In this document: positions 6,075 through 10,037 of the stretch, piece by piece
How positions within the stretch are numbered: position 1 is the first letter of the stretch
Layout of the letters: every line of letters starts with the position of its first letter
Assembly: GCA_003451645.1 (NCBI GenBank)
Contig: DMER01000114.1
Location: forward strand, 7,715 to 17,751
DNA length: 10,037 nucleotides
From: Alphaproteobacteria bacterium
GTDB taxonomy: Bacteria > Pseudomonadota > Alphaproteobacteria > Micropepsales > Micropepsaceae
Reading direction: 5' to 3'
The notes under the pieces: generated by a model
Database searches by the model: none
What the model saw: the letters and a program-made list of their open reading frames with translations, nothing else
Told to the model about the DNA's origin: nothing
Made by a program: the position numbers and the translations under genes

Positions 6075-7373
6075 TCACCGGCTCCACGACAACCGAATTG
6101 GCATCCCGGACCAACTATTGGCGGTAACGACTGTCTCGCGAGACGCCTTGTCTTGCTCTGGTTCGTGCTGCACTAGCTTTGGCGGGCGGCTACCTTTCAC
6201 ACTCGCTCCGAGCATACGATTACGATACTCGAGCAAATTCGCGACCACCTCTTGATCCTTGGTAAGAATTGCCGCCACGCCGCTGCGCAACGCGTCGTTG
6301 CCAGGCAAGCCGTGCATTTGATCGGTTTCGCGTTTCAGTTTATCAAGGTCCACCCGTGCCCGTTCAGTCGCCTGATGAATGGGCAGATCGACATCTCGCC
6401 GCTTCAGCTTGTCCAGCACGGCCTTCTTTTTGTTCAACTGCTCAAACTTTTCTTGGAGGTCAGGGTTGGGGTCATGCGAGAAGTAGGTCAATATTGCGCC
6501 TAGGAAAAAGGCGATAAGATTTCCTAGCAACAGTCCCGAAACGGAAAGCGGCAAATTCGGCAAAGGGGAACCAATTGCCAGGGCTTCGTCGATCTTTGGG
6601 AGGAGGAAATTGTATCGCGCATAGCCGACTGCCAACAGACTAATCGTCAACAGACTGGACCCCCAAACCGCCAGCGGAAGGCCCGTGATATTCCTCTCCT
6701 TTGCATCGGGAAGATTGTAGTAGTTCCAACGCCTCCAGTACAATCCCCAGCAAAACGAAGCCCCAGCGATGCCAAATCCGACCAACAAAGTTGAACCGAG
6801 CGCCATGGCATCAGAGGAAATCAACGGCGCGCGTCGAAAGCTCTCAAAATTGATTAACGCCTCAAACACCAATATAACGGGCAAAGCAACGCCAAATTCT
6901 AAAAGCCGATTTGGTATCTTGGGATCACGGTCCTCAACCGCTCTTATGCGCTCATAATCATCTCGGCTCTTTTGAGTGTCCGCGATGAGCTGGTGGTGTC
7001 TTTGATTAAAGGTCCTCAAATGCTCACGGATGCGCTTCTCCTTATGCGCCTCGATTTTAGCGGCTTCCTTCTCGAAGAGTTTCCCTGCTGCTGATCGAAT
7101 CTTGATTTGCTTCGCACTTGCGTCCAAGGCATCGATCGCTGCACTGCGCACAGGATCGACATGCTGCATCACCCATTGACTCATTTCTGGGGTCAGGCCC
7201 TCGCAATGTGAGCCGTCGCCTGGCGCTGTCAGCGTAATACTGTCCTGCGAAACTTCCTGAGCTAATCGGCTCAAGAGCTGCTTTGACGTTGTGCCATCTA
7301 CACCAGTATCCATAGACAGGTATCGGGCTAATGCCGGCGAATGTCGTTCTCCTGGCTCATCACTTGTCGCCAC
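6075..7373 (-). CDS. Four-TM inner-membrane protein with flanking coiled coils, unknown function
   Basis: This 432-residue protein is not one I recognise. Residues 85-148 are a Lys/Glu/Arg-rich helix, probably coiled coil. Four hydrophobic spans follow: about 157-178 (LEFGVALPVILVF), 190-213, 230-256 and 274-298 (LLLGNLIAFFLGAILTYF). A second charged helix (302-352, EKFEQLNKKKAVLDKLKRR) and a Pro/basic tail come last. The Arg-rich loop YWRRW after span 2 and the even span count predict both coiled coils in the cytoplasm. It starts with GTG at 7373, supported by an AAGGGGG ribosome site 7 bases upstream that begins within the TAA stop of the preceding gene. Its stop lies 2 bases before the next start, so translation is probably coupled. 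Topology recalls signal-transducing membrane partners of OmpA-domain proteins (MotA, ExbB, ZorA), but I see no proton-channel signature of those families. Confidence 0.7.
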   Translation of the reverse strand: MATSDEPGERHSPALARYLSMDTGVDGTTSKQLLSRLAQEVSQDSITLTAPGDGSHCEGLTPEMSQWVMQHVDPVRSAAIDALDASAKQIKIRSAAGKLFEKEAAKIEAHKEKRIREHLRTFNQRHHQLIADTQKSRDDYERIRAVEDRDPKIPNRLLEFGVALPVILVFEALINFESFRRAPLISSDAMALGSTLLVGFGIAGASFCWGLYWRRWNYYNLPDAKERNITGLPLAVWGSSLLTISLLAVGYARYNFLLPKIDEALAIGSPLPNLPLSVSGLLLGNLIAFFLGAILTYFSHDPNPDLQEKFEQLNKKKAVLDKLKRRDVDLPIHQATERARVDLDKLKRETDQMHGLPGNDALRSGVAAILTKDQEVVANLLEYRNRMLGASVKGSRPPKLVQHEPEQDKASRETVVTANSWSGMPIRLSWSR

Positions 7374-7385
7374 GGCTATACCCCC

Positions 7386-8363
7386 TTAAATTCCTGCGAC
7401 GGTCGTCGCTTTTCGATTGATCGGATCAATGAGAATTTTCCGCGTGCCAACCGGGTCCACCACCATGCGCGATGGCGCCTGAGGGTCCGACTCAATGTGG
7501 GTCGTGGATGGCGTTACCTCGACTTTGCCATCGCTCGACGGCGTGACAGTTTCCCGATTCTTGGATTTCGGAATTTCGACAACAACCCGGGGCTTTGGGT
7601 CAGCATTCTTCAAGCATTTCCGTGTCTCCGCTTCACTGGAGGCGGAACAGGCATTATCGACGGATGAAGCCAAATGCGTCGCGGCAACAATCGGCTTTGG
7701 TGCAAACAAGAATTCAACACGCCGGTTGAGCGCCCAACTCTCTTCGCTTTCGCCCGCGACAAGCGGCAAGTCCTTGCCGAAGCCAACACGCCAAACACTA
7801 GCGTTGTTGATCCCACGGTCCATGATGGCTTCAGCGATCGCATTTGCCCGGCGCACCGACAAGTTGTAATTGTGTGTCTTGCTCCCACGACTGTCAGCAT
7901 GGCCAGCAACAAACAACGCAACGTCTGGCATTTCCTTGCGCATACTCTCGGCGACAATCTCCACGACCCGCAGCGCCTCTTCGCGAAGATCGGCCCTGTC
8001 GGTTTCAAAGAAGACGCGCTCAGGGAAAACCACGCGCAAGATCGGCATATTGCTGCCAAATTCCTTAGGCAGGCGCCGTGCCTCCACGTCCCCGTGCCAG
8101 AATTGAGGCGTTGCGCCTAGACCCTGCTCTGACGTCAGACGCCAAAGCCTTTTGATTCGGTCGCAATGTTCAACGAAAACAAGATCACGCCAGTCATACT
8201 GGTCGCCATCTTTCGACGCAGTCTCCAGCAGGGTTTGACAATCATACTCTGCCGGAGTCGCAGGAACCAAGGCATTTGCTTGCTTTGGCGCAAACGAAAC
8301 GAGACAGATAGCCAAAACAAACCATGTCAACTGAGTGTGCCACACCGTCGCCACCGCTACCAA
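7386..8363 (-). CDS. Exported OmpA-like peptidoglycan-binding protein
   Basis: This is a 325-residue periplasmic protein. Residues 13-31 form a signal peptide (WFVLAICLVSFAP...ANA, likely cut after Ala31). The OmpA_C domain spans about 112-220: VFFETDRADL, then HADSRGS, YNLSVRRANAI, GFGKDLP and NRRVEFLF. Asp157 and Arg172, 15 residues apart, match the pair that holds the diaminopimelate of peptidoglycan in OmpA proteins. Unlike most family members the domain is internal: a 105-residue Pro/Ser/Thr-rich tail follows. Cysteine pairs 42/67 and 239/250 may form disulfides. No ATG is available: the frame opens after a stop at 8390-8388, with TTG at 8363 and GTG at 8354 or 8345, so the start is uncertain. 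It is the first cassette gene, 12 bases before the next, and presumably anchors the complex to the cell wall. Confidence 0.8.
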   Translation of the reverse strand: MVAVATVWHTQLTWFVLAICLVSFAPKQANALVPATPAEYDCQTLLETASKDGDQYDWRDLVFVEHCDRIKRLWRLTSEQGLGATPQFWHGDVEARRLPKEFGSNMPILRVVFPERVFFETDRADLREEALRVVEIVAESMRKEMPDVALFVAGHADSRGSKTHNYNLSVRRANAIAEAIMDRGINNASVWRVGFGKDLPLVAGESEESWALNRRVEFLFAPKPIVAATHLASSVDNACSASSEAETRKCLKNADPKPRVVVEIPKSKNRETVTPSSDGKVEVTPSTTHIESDPQAPSRMVVDPVGTRKILIDPINRKATTVAGI

Positions 8364-8386
8364 ATGTGCTCGACCATTAGAAACGC

Positions 8387-8402
8387 GTTAGCACAAGGTT
8401 AA
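8387..8402 (-). promoter_or_regulatory. CtrA-like box with adjacent GANTC site, upstream of the envelope cassette
   Basis: On the minus strand 8402-8387 reads TTAACCTTGTGCTAAC, that is TTAA-N7-CTAAC, one base from the alphaproteobacterial CtrA consensus TTAA-N7-TTAAC. A GACTC (GANTC, target of the cell-cycle methyltransferase CcrM) adjoins at 8403-8407. It lies 23-39 bases upstream of the candidate TTG start. Such a short motif can occur by chance. Confidence 0.35.
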
Positions 8403-8463
8403 GACTCGTTTCAAGCTACGTTTGCATCGGAGATCTGATACGCGCAGGATGGTGACAAATTTT

Positions 8464-8565
8464 CCTCACTGTATCATTTTTGCAATGATGTTTCATAAAC
8501 GAGATGAGACCGCAGCAAGGAGGACAAAGGTAGAAGCGCGCCCGTAGAAGATTTGCCTCACTGTA
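8464..8565. repeat. Direct repeat pair, possible regulator sites
   Basis: On the minus strand TACAGTGAGGAAAATTT (8473-8457) and TACAGTGAGGCAAATCT (8565-8549) match at 15 of 17 bases and start 92 bases apart. Both lie upstream of the envelope cassette in the same orientation. They could be operator half-sites or a small duplication. Confidence 0.4.
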
Positions 8566-8722
8566 GACCTTGTCTGTGATCCCATACGGCTCAAGCGGCT
8601 CATTTTTGTCTGAGTTGCCTAAAGCGAGAAATTGTCTCGGCAGACGAGGGTCCAAAAGCGCTGGAAAATCGAAGTATTGAGAGGCCGAATCTCCGTATCC
8701 TCCCTAACAGTGATGGCAACGC

Positions 8723-8767
8723 ACTTTCGTCCCGTCCCCGCCAAACTGGTCAAACCGGGGACGAAGT
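8723..8767. promoter_or_regulatory. Hairpin in the leader region of the methyltransferase gene
   Basis: ACTTTCGTCCC (8723-8733) pairs with GGGACGAAGT (8758-8767) with one bulged T. An alternative helix, GTCCCCG (8734-8740) with CGGGGAC (8756-8762), competes for the same right arm. It has no T-tract on either strand, so it is more likely a regulatory or relic structure than a terminator. Confidence 0.35.
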
Positions 8768-8777
8768 AGCCGGGCAA

Positions 8778-8792
8778 AGGGGAGCCTCCCCT
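8778..8792. promoter_or_regulatory. Perfect 15-bp palindrome, possible operator
   Basis: AGGGGAG-C-CTCCCCT is fully symmetric about one central base. It lies about 104 bases upstream of the preferred methyltransferase start. Many restriction-modification systems use a symmetric operator for a controller protein or for the methyltransferase itself; no controller gene is visible here. Confidence 0.35.
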
Positions 8793-8895
8793 CGGCGCCA
8801 CGGGCTTACGAAATCCTGTTGATACAAGCGATTGGGTTCCGCACGCTCTAAGTATGATTCTTGACATTGGCGGGCGCATAGAACAAAAAAAGAAC

Positions 8896-9867
8896 ATGAA
8901 ATCGCCCTGGACCCTCAACTCCATTGAAGTATGCGCTGGCGCGGGCGGCCAGGCCTTGGGGCTGGAACGGGCGGGCTTCAATCACTTGGACGTGGTCGAG
9001 ATTGATCCCTGGGCCTGCCAGACTTTGCGGGCGAACCGCAATTGGCGCGTAACGGAATGTGACCTTAAGCGCTTTGATGCACGGCCTTATCGTGGCATTG
9101 ATTTATACGCGGGCGGCTTGCCCTGTCCGCCATTTTCGGTCGCGGGGAAACAGCTGGGTGAGAGTGACGAACGCAATCTCTTCAACATTGCACTCGAACA
9201 CATCGCGGACTGCCGTCCCCGCGCGGTCATGATTGAAAATGTGAAGGGGATGTTGGATCCCCGGTTTGAGGGTTATCGCGAGACCATCAGCAGGTCCTTG
9301 CGAAAGCTTGGGTATCGTGAGGACTGGCGTCTCTTGAATGCGGCGAGTTTCGGCGTGCCGCAATTGCGGCCAAGAGTCTTGCTGATTGCCCTTCGAAATG
9401 AGCTTTCGGACCGGTTTGACTGGCCAGTCGCGAAGACGGCCTCGCCTCCAACAGTGGGTGCCGTGCTTGGTGATCTAATGGGTGCGGGTGGTTGGCCTGG
9501 TGCCGCACGTTGGGCCAAGGGCGCTAACAGGATCGCACCAACCATCGTGGGCGGGTCAAAGAAGCATGGCGGTCCTGACCTTGGGCCAACGCGGGCTCGC
9601 AAGGCATGGGCGGAGCTGGGCGTCAACGGCCTTGGTGTGACGGATCTGCCGCCGGGTCTCGATTTCCCTGTTGAGGCGCATCCCAAACTCACGGTGCGCA
9701 TGGTAGCGCGCCTGCAAGGTTTCCCAGACAATTGGCACTTTGCCGGCAAACGCACAAATGCCTATCGCCAAGTCGGCAATGCATTTCCTCCGCCCTTCGC
9801 ACAAGCAGTGGGCACGCAAATCGCGGCCGCACTTGGGGCCTCAGCGGTGAGGCAGGCGGCGGAATGA
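8896..9867 (+). CDS. DNA (cytosine-5-)-methyltransferase of a type II restriction-modification system
   Basis: This 323-residue enzyme transfers a methyl group from S-adenosylmethionine to C5 of cytosine, protecting host DNA. All main m5C motifs are present in order: I, VCAGAGGQALGLERAG (12-27); IV, GGLPCPPFS (73-81) with catalytic Cys77; VI, MIENVKG (112-118); VIII, QLRPR (156-160); IX, RMVARLQGFPDNW (268-280); X, YRQVGNAFPPPFA (290-302). Motif IV has Pro where PCQPFS is usual, a known variant. Residues about 180-265 form the variable target-recognition region; I cannot read the DNA target from it. The start at 8896 puts motif I close to the N-terminus; an in-frame ATG at 8854 adds 14 residues and neither has a strong ribosome site. 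A TATGAT at 8853-8858 could be the -10 element if 8896 is right. Its TGA overlaps the next start as ATGA. Confidence 0.9.
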   Translation: MKSPWTLNSIEVCAGAGGQALGLERAGFNHLDVVEIDPWACQTLRANRNWRVTECDLKRFDARPYRGIDLYAGGLPCPPFSVAGKQLGESDERNLFNIALEHIADCRPRAVMIENVKGMLDPRFEGYRETISRSLRKLGYREDWRLLNAASFGVPQLRPRVLLIALRNELSDRFDWPVAKTASPPTVGAVLGDLMGAGGWPGAARWAKGANRIAPTIVGGSKKHGGPDLGPTRARKAWAELGVNGLGVTDLPPGLDFPVEAHPKLTVRMVARLQGFPDNWHFAGKRTNAYRQVGNAFPPPFAQAVGTQIAAALGASAVRQAAE

Positions 9868-10037
9868 CAAAGGACGGCGGCGCAAGGGCCAAACTGCGCG
9901 CGCACTTCCTGAAAAACATCGGCCGCGTCATGGATAGTACCGAGCTTCGAGAAGCGGCTGGCGGCATTAGCGAATGGGCGAGGCGCGTCCGGGAGTTGCG
10001 AAACGAAGAGGGCTATCAAATTCTCTCGCACAATGAC
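9864..10037 (+). CDS. Probable HNH-type restriction endonuclease, N-terminal part (runs off window)
   Basis: The frame starts at the ATG at 9864, overlapping the methyltransferase stop by four bases, and stays open through the last base, giving 58 residues. The segment STELREAAGGISEWARR, then VRELRNEEGYQILSHND, matches the N-terminal helical (winged-helix-like) region I associate with HNH endonucleases encoded beside m5C methyltransferases; in those the catalytic HNH domain lies further downstream. That domain is outside the window, so the nuclease call rests on this N-terminal pattern and on the coupled methyltransferase. Translational coupling would place protective enzyme before nuclease, usual for type II systems. 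Confidence 0.7.
   Translation, partial: MTKDGGARAKLRAHFLKNIGRVMDSTELREAAGGISEWARRVRELRNEEGYQILSHND

Larger units (their letters stand above)
8364..8895. other. Divergent intergenic region between the envelope cassette and the restriction-modification genes
   Basis: I find no convincing gene in this AT-richer gap. A minus-strand frame at 8416-8655 starts with TTG, resembles nothing known to me and overlaps repeats. The gap holds a CtrA-like box (8387-8402), a direct repeat (8464/8556), a short CGAGA-AATTG-TCTCG hairpin (8625-8639), a longer hairpin (8723-8767) and a 15-bp palindrome (8778-8792). Promoters for both divergent transcripts should lie here. One weak minus-strand -10 candidate, TCTAAT (8381-8376), would give an almost leaderless cassette transcript. 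Confidence 0.6.

Noticed and set aside
6075..8363. Identification as a Zorya system (ZorA/ZorB)
   Set aside because: The OmpA protein appears exported with a cleavable signal and a C-terminal tail, the membrane protein shows no MotA-type signature, and no ZorC, ZorD or ZorE gene is present.
8416..8655. Possible small minus-strand gene with a CPPC motif in the divergent gap
   Set aside because: It needs a TTG start, has no ribosome site, overlaps one copy of the direct repeat in full and the other in large part, and matches no family I know. A decayed gene remnant is possible but not supportable.
8861..8889. TTGACA at 8861-8866 as a -35 box for the methyltransferase
   Set aside because: At 16-18 bases of spacing there is only CAAAAA-type sequence, a poor -10, and transcription would start at or after the preferred ATG.
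8619..8981. Minus-strand frame of 120 codons across the methyltransferase start
   Set aside because: It overlaps the coding start of a clear methyltransferase and covers the palindromic control region; no domain is visible.
1..10037. tRNA genes, rRNA, CRISPR arrays, insertion sequences or integrase genes
   Set aside because: No T-arm-like motif with a matching acceptor stem, no regularly spaced repeats, and no transposase- or integrase-like protein was found by eye.

Overview
The window is bacterial chromosome, most likely from an alphaproteobacterium. The grounds are high-GC flanks, the gene families present (pirin, NmrA-type reductase, LldD, TTC38-like protein), a GCAAAGGCGCAAAG inverted repeat of a type I associate with alphaproteobacteria, and a CtrA-like box beside a GANTC site. 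I cannot name a genus. No tRNA, rRNA, CRISPR array, transposase or integrase was seen.

Layout. Positions 1-1165 (+) hold the C-terminal end of a pirin and a complete NmrA-like NAD(P)-binding oxidoreductase 28 bases downstream. Positions 1166-1484 are a non-coding, repeat-rich gap with a long imperfect inverted repeat of about 102 bp and a decayed second copy of its right half. Positions 1485-2657 (+) encode FMN-dependent L-lactate dehydrogenase (LldD). It converges, with 6 bases between, on a TTC38-like tetratricopeptide protein (2664-3983, -). The TTC38-like leader can fold into a multibranched element followed by a hairpin that covers the ribosome binding site.

Positions 4165-8363 (-) are a compact four-gene cassette of envelope proteins, in transcription order: an exported OmpA-like peptidoglycan-binding protein; a four-TM inner-membrane protein with coiled coils on both sides; a lipoprotein with a von Willebrand A-like fold lacking the metal-site serines; and a 17-kDa-antigen-like glycine-zipper lipoprotein. 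Start/stop spacings of 12, 2 and 42 bases suggest one operon. Hand counts of sample 60-base rows gave 45-55% GC here and 40% in the adjacent gap, against 62-73% in flanking genes, so the segment may have been acquired.

After a roughly 490-530 bp regulatory gap with a 15-bp palindrome, a hairpin and a direct repeat, positions 8896-10037 (+) hold a cytosine-5 DNA methyltransferase. It overlaps by ATGA a gene that runs off the window and looks like the N-terminus of its HNH-type restriction endonuclease. This is probably a type II restriction-modification module.

The envelope cassette next to the restriction-modification pair is the best candidate for an undescribed system. Its parts suggest a complex spanning inner membrane, peptidoglycan and outer membrane. 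A defence role is only a neighbourhood inference; housekeeping envelope roles are equally open.
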